From Trogon surrucura (taxonomy: Eukaryota > Chordata > Aves > Trogoniformes > Trogonidae): a stretch of DNA of 64,000 bases. A program made the position numbers and the translations under genes. Positions 1 to 11,000 of the stretch are shown piece by piece. The DNA lies in the NCBI GenBank assembly GCA_020746105.1, contig CM036621.1, forward strand, positions 47,464,264 through 47,528,263, given 5' to 3'. A model generated the notes under the pieces. The model had not been told where the DNA came from. It searched no databases and saw only the letters and a program-made list of their open reading frames with translations. Each line of letters opens with the position of its first letter. Positions within the stretch are counted from its first letter, which is position 1.

Positions 1-3000
1 CAAAGGGTTGTTTTCTGGCTGCAAGACATAAGAAGGTGTGTATTCATAGGGACATAAGTCATGAATTTTTAGCATGAAGTAATTTTTTAACAAGTTATTT
101 CTTCGAGTTACAATCTTTCAATTAAAAAAAACAGAATATTTTTCTAATTTCACAGAGGTGTTAAGATCTGTGCCCAGAAGTACAAAATCAGAAGTCCAGA
201 TTTTAAGGATTCTTAAATACCACAGTTGTCATTTTCCTCTCTGTTTTTTAGAGTCTCCAAGCAGTTAGAGAAGTTTCTAGACATTAGATAAAACGTCACT
301 GGCAGTGAGCTCCAGCTTTAAATCAGTCTCTATTTTAGACAATTACTTTAGTCATGAGCAGCAGAAACAGGAATTAGCCAAGAGTTAGCTATTCCAGGCA
401 CTCTTTTGCCTCACGTCCTGCAAAGCAGGAGCCGGGCATTCAGCAAGGGATTCAAAGTCTCAGGGTACACATGAAACCACAAAGACCTTCAGATGCTGAA
501 AGGGACCAATTTGGTGCCTGAGGTTGGACTGTACAGGGGTCAGCTCAATATAATGAAGGAAAGGAAAACCCAAGGAATCACTTCTGGTCCTGTTTCAGCA
601 GATGCAGGTGCACAGACACTCCTAGAAACAGCCCAGCTATGACCACACCAAGAGGCAGAGGCACTGAGTGCAGAAGTTGTGTACTTGCGACCACAGGGAA
701 TAAATAAGTGGAAATAGAAGGAGGATTGAAGAAAAACATACAAGGACACAGCACCACAGCATGCCAGTCCCCTGGTGAGTGCACACCACAGGATGGAGGC
801 TGAACCCACCTCTTGAGGGGAAGCCCTCAAAGAAAAAAAATCAGGTACTCAACGCTGTGTCCATTGTTGAAAAGATCCAGCTAAGCGGTGTATTTGTTTA
901 AGGCTCAATTACTTGGAGCAATTAATTTTATGAATTCATTCAAGGGCTGTGCTTGGGCATTTGACAACTGCTGAAGTGAAACAGCCTAAAAGGGACTTGT
1001 CTTGCACATCTCCCGACACTTTTCCCTATGAATTGCTGAGGGCCACGCAGGTGAATCAACCCTGATTCCAAGAACACTGCTCTCAGAAGGGGTATAATCA
1101 ACCCAATCTTCTTCAAGGCAGGCTACCCAAGCTCACATTTTACAACCAATAGAATTAAAGCCCTTGTACGTGCGTGTACACAAAGCTCAAGACCCCACCT
1201 CCCATGGCAGGACCACAGGAACAGGAGCTGACTCTGGGTTCCCCATCACACAACCACAGCTTTTGCACCCAGTCTGCAAAAGCCAACTGGTCCTCCCTGG
1301 CTCACACAGTTACTGCAACACTTCTTCCTCTACGCTTGGAGGAAACCCTTGAAATCCCTCGTTTGATTTCACAACAAACTCACAAAAGCTTATCTGCAGC
1401 CATCTATCAGCATCTTCAAGCATCATTCACCACCTTCTTCAACTTTGCTTCCAGTCAAACTGAGCAAGCGTATCCCTCTGAATTTCCTGTTTCATCATTT
1501 GCAGTCTCTTCCTGTGCATATAATAATGTTGTCATTAAACCTTCAGCTGCTTGCTCCAAATCATAACTTGTTGTACTGGGTTTGGCTGGGTTAGAGCTGT
1601 TATTCTTCATGTTTCAGATCAGTGACCAAACGAGTGATGGTAACACGTGGATGTTACAGCTCATCTGTCCTCCCAGCCTGGAATTTATTCTTTTTTCTTG
1701 CTTTTGCCCTTCCCATTCTCTCCCTCATCCCACTGCGGCAGCATGAGCAAGTGACAGGGTGAGCAAGGTGGCAGCTTAGCTGCCAGCTGCGGTCAACCTT
1801 CTACAGTAGGATTCATTGCGATCCATCACCAACCGTGTGATAGTGCCTCTATTCCCCGAGTGGCTGCATTTAGCAGATGGACCTGATTACAATGGCCAGC
1901 TCCAAGAAAAAAAAAAACACCACACACACATACAAAAAACCCCAAACCACCCAATTACTTTTCCTGATGTACCAAGCACACAAACAAATATCCTAAGGGC
2001 TTTAATGCTAGCAAAATGCAATCACGTGGCTCTGGCAGAAAGCACAAAGATATACGTTAGCATGAGTAAGTCAGCTTCAACGGTGACACGAGTAGTGCTC
2101 CTGAAGCATTTTCTGCAGCATTAAGTACTCCCTGATCCAACAGTCTAGTAACACTGGATTTCCCCTGCCTCTTGAGGGTTCAGTGCCTGGAACAGCATTA
2201 AAGTTGTCACTCATACCAGCAATTCTTAGCATTCAAGCATTTGTGCATCAAACCCCAGAAAATCAAAAGATTGTACAAAACTAGAGAATGGGTAAAGACT
2301 GCTACATTCAGATTTGTGGATTTTATAGTTCAAGTTAATGTCTTGCTGACCATTTTAAGGGCTCGCAGCCAGCTTTTGCGGTTTTTTTCTTGATTTTAAG
2401 CGTAGATTCCCAAACTGCAAGAGGCAAGGCCTAAAGAGAAATATGCTCTCACGGGTCCTGCAGCAAAAGAACCCAAAGCAAATAATTCTACACAAATGCA
2501 GCCCCAGCAAAGGAGGAACACTTTGTCCAACCAAGTTTCCCCGAAGACGACATTTGTGGGCATCAGCCCACAAGCGTGGCTAACAGAAACCAACCCAGCT
2601 AGACAGAGAGGCAGGAGATACTAGAGGTTTCTCCCGGCATCCTGGAGTTTTCTGCACACACCATGCCCAGGGAAACCTGTATCTTAATCACTGCTCAGGG
2701 AATATGTTCCCCTGAGGTCAAATATCCTCATTCTGCTGCCATAACTAGCCGTGAACAGCCTTTTTATGGACTTGATCAGCAAGTTCACAAAAGCAAACAA
2801 GAGACCGATCCTGAGGGAACAGACACAGTTCATATCTGCGTTACTCCTTTTCAAAACAAAACCGTTCCAGCCTCTGCAGGAAAACGCATCTCAAAATTCA
2901 TCCCGGTTAGAACTACGGTGGGGTTTTTCCACACTCGAGCCAACTTCAACCGAGGCGGCAGCAACACCGACAGCCGGCACCAACCATCCCGCACACAGAC

Positions 3001-4200
3001 CCTTCAGCAATTCCCACCGTCTGCACGGAGACACCTGCATCAGCGTAAACATTTGTGCCCAAGAGAAGCAGTTGTGTGCCGCCTGCAATATTCATACACA
3101 CACTCACCTTTACAACCATTTAGACAGCTGCATTCATCTCTCTTTGTCAGATTTTTTTTAATATCGCATCTTCACTGATCCTGTTTTAAAAAGATCTAAT
3201 CCTGCTTGTAATTGGATCTTCTTATCAGCATTTGATTTGGCCAATGTGTCACCACTGAACAGCTTTTATCAAATATCACCACTCACCCAGTAAGCAATAC
3301 ACCCATCTGCTGAGTAGAGATACAATAGGAAAACTACACAAGAACAGCTGCAGAATGTAAGCTAGTCCAGAAGAAATGCATCAACGCTGGACAGGAACAG
3401 AGGTTCCTCTCATAGCACCTTCCACTGAAATCTAAGGACTACCAGGCAACTTCTAAAATGCCTCACTTGACTGTCACTTGCTTCCAAGCGAGGCCATTTG
3501 TATGCAAGTTCATAGGAGGCAGTCGGCTCAGCCTCAGTAAGCAGCCCTTATTTACATCCTAACTTTAAAAAAAAAAAATCTGAAGCAATGCCAGTAAACT
3601 ACTTTGCTCTTTCCAAATTCTGGCAAAACTGATCTTTCCCATTTATCTACTAGAGTTCTTTTAAAAAGCTATTGGACTGGCACAGTTACTAAATCAAGGA
3701 ATATATATCCCCTCCAATAAGTCACCAGAGAGCCATGGCTGTTGCAAAGGGAGGAAAGGTGCACACATTCAGCCCCAGCTACAGCGGCCTCTCTGTACAG
3801 GAAATGTATAGTTGGGCTTTATGAAGAGCACTTCCAAAGCGCTGACCTAATGCTCCCTTTAGGATGTGTTCAATTCCGCATAAGCCTAAAACATCAACTT
3901 AACATTCTGAGCATCTGCTTCCAGGCATCTACGTAACTCCTGTTTCATTTACACTCATTGCATAAGGAGAGGAGCAAGCTTGAGGGCCAAGACTTGCTCC
4001 TTGAGATTACAAGATGGACAACGAACATCAGGACACCGGACAATTGGACAAAAGTGCTCAGGAGCTCAGGAGAAAGACGCTGGGCCACCTGTGACACTCA
4101 GGTGCGACATTCAGGTCGTGCCCCAGACACCCCGGTGGGATGTGGGAACCCAAGCCGGGCTCCAAGGTTGCTTTTGCCCCTGTACTGGGGAGCCCAGGCC
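1..4200. other. Intergenic, no gene recognised
   Basis: AT-rich single-copy-looking DNA. The open frames here (for example 2663-3178 on the + strand) are of a size expected by chance, and they show no recognisable domain or consistent splice signals. No CR1 copy was recognised. From general knowledge, SPP2 is often the neighbour beyond the 3' side of TRPM8 in vertebrates, but I could not find it in this stretch. Confidence 0.5.
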
Positions 4201-4220
4201 CGGGGGCAGGACGGCAGCCG

Positions 4221-4230
4221 CAGCCAATAG
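4221..4230 (+). promoter_or_regulatory. CCAAT box, probable promoter of the PHF7-like gene
   Basis: A CCAAT motif (4224-4228) lies in a locally GC-rich segment about 275 bp upstream of the predicted start codon. It is followed within 40 bp by a CRE-like GATGTCAC. No TATA box is evident. The position and the sharp rise in GC content fit a CCAAT-type promoter. A 5' untranslated intron is possible, with a donor near 4341 and a pyrimidine-rich acceptor ending near 4448. That part is inference. Confidence 0.4.
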
Positions 4231-4499
4231 CAGAGCGGGCAAGGCCAGCGGTGCGATGTCACAGTGGTAGCCAGGGGGACTCACGGTTCCAAGCCCACGT
4301 GAAGCAGCACTGGCCTCCAGTTCTGTGCCAGTGCGACTGTGGTGAGGTGAGGAGAGGGCAGGGGATGAGGGGGCTCCACACCTTGGGGCTCTGCGCCTGG
4401 TCTGCGAGCTCACCCGCGTCCCCCTTCTCGCTCCGCTTCTGCACAGGCGATATTGCCAGAGAACGTCGCGCTGTTACTGGGCAGATTTGCTGTCCCTGA

Positions 4500-4554
4500 A
4501 TGATGTCCCAGGTCCTGGACCCCGAGGACCAAGCCGCTGGCGAGATGGAGCAGG
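4500..4554 (+). CDS. PHF7-like: PHF7-like coding exon 1
   Basis: Encodes the short acidic N-terminus, residues 1-18, plus one base of the next codon. The donor is GTGAGA at 4555. Two adjacent ATGs (4500 and 4503) could both be used; the second has A at -3. Confidence 0.7.
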
Positions 4555-6848
4555 GTGAGAGCGAAGTGTCCCTCCCGCAGCCCGGCCGAGGGGCTGTCGG
4601 GGCAGTCAGCACAGGGCCCAGAGCAGTGGCAGCGGGAGGCAGGAGCTCCCCAACCGCTCCGAGCAGCCCTCGGGGACAATCCCTCAGGGACACGTTCCCC
4701 GGCCCTGCCCAGCTACTCATTCCCGGTGGCGTTTGCTCTCTCCCCTCCAGCATGCGCGCTGTGCCGTCGCGCCCGCGCAGACCCGGACACCTGTGGGGAC
4801 ATGGTGCTCTCGCCAACAGTCAGAGCCCATGTCTTCTGCCTGGTGAGTGCCCCCGAGGCTCCCTCCCTCCGGCCAACAGGCAGGCCCTGCCCTGCTCTCC
4901 TCATCAGCTCCTCCTCTTTCCCCTTCGGCAGCAATTTGCCAGCGACCTTCCCCAGCTGTGGCTGGAGGAAGGCCAGCAGCTGGCTTTCCGCACCAGGGAG
5001 ATCCGGCGGGTGGCTGAGCGGGCCGTGCGGAAGGTGAGCACTTGACAGGGCCAGGAGGGCTTTGCGGGAGCTCAGCCCAGACCCCAGGAAAGACACCCCG
5101 GCCCTTCCGAGGGCTGGGGCTGGCTGCGGGGGCCCCAAGGCTGCCGCTGACGGGGGATGCCGTGTCCTTTCCAGGACTGCTTCGTCTGTCGCAAGAGCGG
5201 AGCGACTGTCAACTGCTCCGAGGTGGACTGCACTCGCAGCTTCCACCTCCCCTGCGCTGCGGAGGGAAAATGCGTCACCCAGTACCTTCCGCAGCGCGGG
5301 TACCTCCTCCCCCGTCCTCGCTGTCACTGCCAAAAGACCTCGCCTTGAAGGTGACGCCAGAGCCCAGAAGCAGTTCTCGCCTCACCCATCCCTTTGCTCC
5401 TTCCCCCAGGGCCTTCTGTAGCGACCACAGCCCCAGGCAGATGATGGAGGCAGCTCCCCAGAAGGGGGCCTCCTGCATCATCTGCCTGGAGGCTCTGGAT
5501 GACGAGCAGTCCTTCCGCATCCTCCTGTGCCCGACATGCCAGCACGCCTGGTTCCATCGGCACTGCATCCAGGTGGGAGCCCTTCCCTCAGCCCCGCGGG
5601 CACACCCGGCGCTCGGCACCACCAGAGCCTCACTCGTGCTCCTTCTGGTTCTCCCCCAGGGGCAGGCCGTGCGTGCTGGCGTGTCCTGCTTCACGTGCCC
5701 GCTCTGCCGAGACAGGGAGGCCTTTCAGCGGGAGATGACCCGCATGGGCATCCGCGTCCCCAAGAGGTTGGTATTTTCCCTTCCCACCTCACAAGGCAGG
5801 AGGGTGCAAGCGCCAGGCCGCGCCAGGGGCTGCCCCCGCTCTGTCCTGGCCCTCCGCTCTCCCCTGTGCCCGGGAGAGCAGCGACGCTGGCGTCTGCTTC
5901 TGTGGTGACCCACTGGGGGCCCATCCATTTTCCTTTCTCCATCAGGCCACCAGCATGGGAGACCCTCCAGGCATACGCAGGGCTCATGGACAGGCATGGG
6001 CGCTGCGATGCCAGTGAGTGCCTCTGCCCAGCAGGGAGAGAGCGGGCAGAGGAGGAGGGGTAAGTGTCCAAAACTGACCCCCGTGGCTCCGCACAGCAGC
6101 TTTCTCTCGGCACGGGCTCCAAGCCCAGCAACTGCAAAGAGCTCTGCCGAGAATCCCGCGCTGCCGTCCCTTTCTCCTCACAGCCATGTACCCCTTTGCT
6201 TCCCCAGGCCCTGGCAACTCCTCCTCTGCTCCTCCTGCGCGGCAGAAGGCACTCACAGAGGGTGCTCCCGCCTGGGGACCAGCGCCCAAAGCTGGGAGTG
6301 TGAGGGCTGTGCTGGTCCGGGCGCCGGTAAGAGGCCGAGCCCCACAGGCTGGGCAGAGCCTCTCTGCTCCAGGAGGGCTGGGGCCACCCCTCGAGCAGGC
6401 GATGCCCCTGACCTTCCCGCTTCTCCTTGCAGCCTCCAGTGCCACCGTGGAGGTCGCCGGCCCCAGCAGCCCAGGCCGGGAGGCTCCGGCGGCCCCCTGC
6501 AGCCCACCACCACTGCAGGGCAGCGGCCGCTCCAGCCCCCCTGGGCCCATGCTGCTCAGAGAGTCCACCCGCGCGCAGCGCCGGGCCCAGGGGCCGTACC
6601 ACCGGCCGGGCAGGCGTCACCAGCAGGGCCGGGCGCCCCTGGCACCTGCCACCAGCCACACTCCCAGCCGGGCGCTGCCGGAGCCCTCCCGCGCCTCCCT
6701 GTCTCCCGCCGGCGCCAGCACGTCCCCAGCGCCCAGCGACGGCAGCCCCGCCAGCGGCCCTGGGCCCCTGCGGGCGCCAGAGCGCTCCCGCTCGCGCCGC
6801 AGGGCCCAGACGCCCTATGGCCAGCGGGGCCGCCGTCGCGGGCGCTGA
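4500..6848 (+). CDS. PHF7-like: PHF7-like PHD/RING zinc-finger protein (predicted E3 ubiquitin ligase), 9 coding exons
   Basis: Coding exons: 4500-4554, 4751-4842, 4932-5033, 5175-5299, 5410-5572, 5660-5766, 5946-6059, 6208-6326 and 6433-6848, all with GT-AG introns of about 80-200 bp. They join in frame to about 430 residues. Zinc-binding modules in order: an extended PHD (C20, C23, H45, C48, then C85, C88, C97, C102, H107, C110, C128, H131); a RING/PHD-like C4HC3 module (C147, C150, C165, C168, H174, C177, C192, C195); and a last PHD (C235, C240/C242, C260, C263, H269, C272, C284, C287). This order and the exon boundaries match PHF7. In mouse, PHF7 reads methylated H3K4 and ubiquitylates histones during spermiogenesis; the same role here is inference. 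The tail (293-430) is Pro/Ser/Arg-rich. An in-frame stop (4497-4499) directly precedes the first ATG, so translation does not begin further upstream in this exon. The very high GC content and tiny introns contrast with the surroundings. Confidence 0.85.
4751..4842 (+). CDS. PHF7-like: PHF7-like coding exon 2 (pre-PHD zinc knuckle)
   Basis: Acceptor CCTCCAG precedes 4751 and the donor is GTGAGT at 4843. Carries C-x2-C (C20, C23) and H-x2-C (H45, C48), the first zinc site of an extended PHD. Confidence 0.85.
4932..5033 (+). CDS. PHF7-like: PHF7-like coding exon 3 (helical linker of the extended PHD)
   Basis: Exactly 34 codons (residues 50-83), rich in Glu, Arg and Ala, joining the zinc knuckle to the PHD. 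Donor GTGAGC at 5034. It corresponds in position and length to the equivalent human PHF7 exon. Confidence 0.8.
5175..5299 (+). CDS. PHF7-like: PHF7-like coding exon 4 (PHD finger)
   Basis: Contains C85, C88, C97, C102, H107 and C110 of the PHD. The donor is a weak GTACCT at 5300. It is chosen because it restores the frame to the Cys-x2-His pair in the next exon; reading through reaches a stop at 5346. Confidence 0.8.
5410..5572 (+). CDS. PHF7-like: PHF7-like coding exon 5 (end of PHD, start of RING-like module)
   Basis: Completes the first PHD with C128 and H131, then opens the second module with C147/C150, C165/C168 and H174/C177. Acceptor CCCCCAG; donor GTGGGA at 5573. Confidence 0.85.
5660..5766 (+). 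CDS. PHF7-like: PHF7-like coding exon 6 (last Cys pair of RING-like module)
   Basis: Holds C192/C195 and the conserved stretch that ends in MGIRVP, a PHF7-family landmark. The donor is GTTGGT at 5767. Confidence 0.85.
5946..6059 (+). CDS. PHF7-like: PHF7-like coding exon 7 (start of C-terminal PHD)
   Basis: Begins with the Ala-Trp-Glu landmark and supplies C235, C240 and C242. The donor is a strong GTAAGT at 6060. Confidence 0.8.
6208..6326 (+). CDS. PHF7-like: PHF7-like coding exon 8 (rest of C-terminal PHD)
   Basis: Provides C260, C263, H269, C272, the Trp before C284, and C287. Donor GTAAGA at 6327. Confidence 0.85.
6433..6848 (+). CDS. PHF7-like: PHF7-like terminal coding exon 9 (low-complexity tail)
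   Basis: The acceptor CTTGCAG joins in frame to a tail of about 138 residues rich in Pro, Ser, Ala and Arg, ending in an Arg-rich stretch at the stop 6846-6848. Two copies of an Arg-Ala-Gln-x-Pro-Tyr module lie near 6575-6610 and 6800-6840. The exact 3' structure is uncertain because further acceptor-like sites follow downstream and splicing inside the tail cannot be excluded. Confidence 0.6.
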
Positions 6849-7770
6849 GAGAACACCACGTGCTGGCCCCGCTCTCCCTCCACGGCCACCACCAGGTGGG
6901 CTGGCAACCTCCGCACTCTCCCTTCCTCACCATCACCCGCAAAGGCCCACAGCTTCTCCCTCACCCCTCTCCTTCCTCTTCCCCCAGGCCCTCCCGCTGG
7001 GCACTCCACCCCCAGCCAGCCGTGGAGGCGGCTCCGCCGCACAACACCAGCGGCCTCCTCTGCCTGGAGCCTGGGGAGGGCCGGCCCTCCTTCCGCACCT
7101 CGGCGCGCCCCCGGGGCTGCGTCCAGGTTGGAGCCCGGCCGCTTCGTGCCCTTCGCCTTCCCGGTTCGCCTTCCAGCCTCCAGCGCCAGCGTCGGGCCCA
7201 GCAGCCGTACAGCCGGCCCGGCAGGGGCTGCAAGGGCAGCCTTCGCCCTCCTGCTTCTCCTCGCAGCTCCAGCGCCACCTCGGAGCTCACAGCCCCACTG
7301 CTGCTGCCCAGCCTTGGCAGCCCCACGGCTCCCCAGGCCTTGAGGTAGCTCCTGCTCCGGGCCCTGGAAACAACCGCTTGTGAAACCGCTCCCGGCTCAA
7401 CCGTCGGCCCCAAATCCCTGCAGCCGGCACAGAGGACGCCACGACAGGAGCCGCGTGCTGGCACCCAGGGCCGAGATCTGCACCCCAGGCCAGGCGGTGC
7501 AGGGGCCATCCCACAGCTCCCGAAACCAGCAGCCCCAGCACCAGGAGCCATCGAGGACCTCCTGCACCTCCCCAGTGCTCAGCAGCCGCCGCCACGCCAC
7601 CACCCCTGGGGCTGGGCACAGGCCAGGAAACTCCTGCTTGGAATGAGCACGGGGACCAAAACCCCCACAGCTGGCCCGGCTGCCACCACGGGACCAGACA
7701 GGTGCCAGCCCCAAGCGCTGGCCCTCATCCCCCCCATCCAGACAATAAAGTTGGTCGTTGACCTCGGCAC
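6849..7770 (+). other. PHF7-like: PHF7-like 3' untranslated region with decayed tail repeats
   Basis: GC-rich sequence between the stop codon and the poly(A) signal. It contains further copies of the exon-9 start: the acceptor plus CTCCAG segment of 6423-6445 recurs at about 7166-7190 and 7260-7285, and the Arg-Ala-Gln-x-Pro-Tyr module recurs at about 7185-7235. These could be alternative 3' exons or remnants of a duplicated tail. Confidence 0.5.
7744..7749 (+). terminator. PHF7-like: Poly(A) signal AATAAA of the PHF7-like gene
   Basis: A canonical AATAAA is followed by a GT-rich stretch (GTTGGTCGTTG). It lies about 900 bp past the stop codon, at the point where the GC-rich gene body gives way to pyrimidine-rich DNA. 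Confidence 0.65.
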
Positions 7771-7902
7771 TGCCAGATTTCACCCACTTGTCAGCTTCTT
7801 CCTCTCCTCTTTCTCCTCCTCCATCTCCTCGCCCTTTCTCAAGGGGCCAGGCCCAGAGGGTTGTATTCTCCCCAGGGGTTGGCAGCACCTTCCCCAGACC
7901 TC

Positions 7903-8066
7903 AGAGAATCACAGAACATTTTGGGTTGGAAGGGACCTTGAACATCATCCAGTCCAACCCCCTGCCATGGGCAAGGACACCTCCCACCAGACAAGGTTGC
8001 TACAAGCCCCGTCCAACCTGGCCTTGAGCACTTCCAGGGAAGGGGCTGCCACAGCTTCTCCGGGGA
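7903..8066 (-). mobile_element. CR1 LINE 3' fragment
   Basis: Read on the - strand this is a CR1 3' untranslated end. On the + strand it begins with AGAATCACAGAA and continues through the hallmark 'ttggaagggaccttg' and 'ccccctgccatggg' segments. It is 5'-truncated. Confidence 0.85.
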
Positions 8067-11000
8067 GAGAGCAAAGCACAGCGAGCTGTGGCAGGATGGC
8101 AGGAGAGCCGTGGCTGTTGGAAACGGATGACACACTCGGACATGGCATGCCATCTCCAGGCTCTTACTGAAGGTGGATTTATGAATCTGAGATTTGACAT
8201 AAAGCAAAGGTACTGCAATCAAGGTTTAATTACAGCTCCGTGATTAATTTCTAAATTATATAAAGTCTTTTGCACAATTCCTGTGCATACCAGCTACCAG
8301 CCTAGGCAAGGAGAATGCTTTCAAGCTTCAGTTACTCATATATTCTTGCTTGAGCCAATATGTTGTCTCCCAGACTAAGCCCACATTGCAGATAAAACAG
8401 TGTTTTTCAGCTATTTACCATGAGGAGCAAATCTACACCTTTTAGGCAAATACGTGCTTTAAAAAGAAAAAAAACGTGTATTTTATACAATCTCGTTAAT
8501 ACTCCTTTTCACTAGAGAGATTTTCTGACAGCAGAAAACTCATGCCATAAATTAACAGGGAGATTATTAGATCTGCATGTTTCTTAGATGACAGTTTTAC
8601 AATATTGTTATTGGAAATGCATTAACATCCTACACACAAAAAAAATAATAGGAATGGCACAAAGCAAGATCTATAACCCACTTATGCTGGGGTTGCAGAA
8701 AAATAACTTGACATAAAGTTGCCCTAAGACAGTATCGTATCAATGTTTTAAATCAAATTAATAATGGAAAAGCAGAAGATAGCTAGGGGCAAAAACATGT
8801 AAGCCACCTCCTCTGTGAGGAAAAGCAGATCAGCTTATTTACAACACACAAGCATTGCTTTCGCGCAGAGATTCTAGCAGCGCACGTGTCCCTCCTGACC
8901 ACGAGGCAGAGCCACAGGTGTTGCCCGCTCCCCCAGAAGCCTCAGCTATCAGCATTGGCCATGATGCCTCCTCCTGTCCCTCAAGTTCTCCATCCCATGC
9001 CAGGGCCCTCCGCCCTGGGGACACATGTAGGACACTTCGACAGGAAAGAAGTTTGTACCACAAGATGTGGAAGGCATCTGTCAGGCCGAGAGAGACCCGG
9101 CAGCATACACATATCCTGAAAGGTTATCTGAAAGAATATCCTTGTGCTTGATGTGTAGGTACCCATGCAAGCTTAAAATCAGCCCCAATTTTAAGATCTG
9201 CTAATGCCCAGCAGTAACAGCTGCCAAAAATGCCTACGTCATTCTCTGCAAGATGCATAGAAAGGGCCAACTAGCAAGAAGCTTTGGCAACCAAGCTTTC
9301 CAATCCTTCCCTGGAGCCAGGGATGCAGCGAGATCAGCTGGTGCCATACAGAGAAGGTCTCTCCAAGGTGCATGGCCCGAGCATCTCAGCTCTGTCCTGG
9401 CTCTGGGCCAGAGCAGCTTCTACCAAGAGGCTGTGACTAACTCTCCATCTGTCTGCAACCATCTCCATCTGCGCAGAAGAGGCGGCACAGACCTAGAGAG
9501 ACCAGGCGCGAGAATATCATGGCACTAAATTTATGCAACCTCATCTTAGATTAGCGTGTAAAAGAAGTAAAAAGCAGCATAGATCCATCGCCTCTTGGGG
9601 CACAGCAGCAAAAGCCAGGTAAACACATATTGCCATGGATTAAAAAAGACTAAGCAGATAAAATGTGCATAAGCATGCGGGTAGAGGTCTTTTAATTCAG
9701 CGCTCTTACTGCTGTACTGAACTGGCCCAGTCCCAGGAGCTAGCCAGCCCCCACAACCATGTATTTAATGCTGAATAATTCACCGACAGCGACGCAGTCA
9801 TTGCACTCGGCAGGATTTATTTTGTTGTGACAGTGGTTGCGTGTCCCCCTTGCTTTGGGGCCCTCAGCTGGACAGAGCTGCTCCTGCTCAGATCTCAGCT
9901 TAAGGTGGGTAACAGGCCAGGGATGGACCAGGTTTAGGATTGGTCTCTGCAGCTGCAGGGAGAACCCAAGCCTGCTTTTCAAAGCAGCAGCGGCTGATAT
10001 GGTGAAGAAGGCTAATGTCATTTGTCATGCCTCGAAGGGCTGGGACAGAGAGGAGCAGAGCTAAGGTCAGAACCTGGATCTGCAGGGACCCCAGGAAGCC
10101 CTCCTCCCAGGGCCACCCCACTCAGCTCTTCCCACAGCCAGGAGGGAGCAGCGGCCAATGGCATCAGCCAGAAAGTGCTGGCCATTAATACCTCACATGC
10201 CCCAAAAATCTCTCTCCGCTCTGCCCACGCCACCACTTGTCCACGTGGGGATGAGAGCCCTCCCCAGCTGAGGCAGGGATTGCGGCACCCTGCCCAGGGG
10301 CCTTCCTCCTCCCCACCAGTCCCGCTGCCCTCACACACTCTTGTAGAAGATCTGGAGCTCTTCCCGCTGACCTTTCATGTGCCACCCAGTGAGCCCCAAG
10401 AGCACACAGCCCGTCACAGACCCCTTTGGCCTCAACAGCGCAAGCTTCCCCACACCAGCCCAGTCACATGCTTCCCCTCCCCTCAACAGGGTTGAGCCTG
10501 GGCTCTTCTCGAGCATGACAACCAAGAGCAGAGATAGGAGAGGGCAGTGGGGAACCCCCTGGGTGCCCTGGCCCTACATTGGGCAGTCGGGGCTCCATAT
10601 CCACGGGGACAATTCCCCAGGGAGCTGCAGTGCCACGCTGCTGCCAAAGCCCACCTGGGCTGGAGCTCCATTGGCACCCCCAGGCTCGGAGAGGTGCAGA
10701 CTCTGGGGTTTTCAGTCTTCAGAAGGTGGTTCAAAAGTTACATTCATCGTTTTACAAGAGAACAGATCACTAGAGCTGCTGGCAAGTACAGTGCAGTTTT
10801 ATATACGAAAGGAATGAACTGAAACCACAGTTTTCACATTCAAGGCATACAAATGACATAGGAAAACATGATTTCTAGAAAGGAAACCTATCTCAACAAT
10901 TAACGATGCAAGCTAACTGCCACAGAAGTCAACGAAAGCCTGAGTCCCTTATAAACTTTTTAACAGGAAAGCATAAATATCTCTACATGTAAACAAGTAA

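Noticed and set aside
5691..6659. 322-codon open frame on the - strand opposite the PHF7-like gene
   Set aside because: High GC content removes stop codons on both strands. The + strand exons with zinc ligands and splice sites explain the region.
5996..7348. 450-codon + strand open frame across the PHF7-like gene's 3' half
   Set aside because: It reads through introns in the wrong frame for most of its length and breaks the zinc ligands. Only its far end is of interest, as a decayed tail module.
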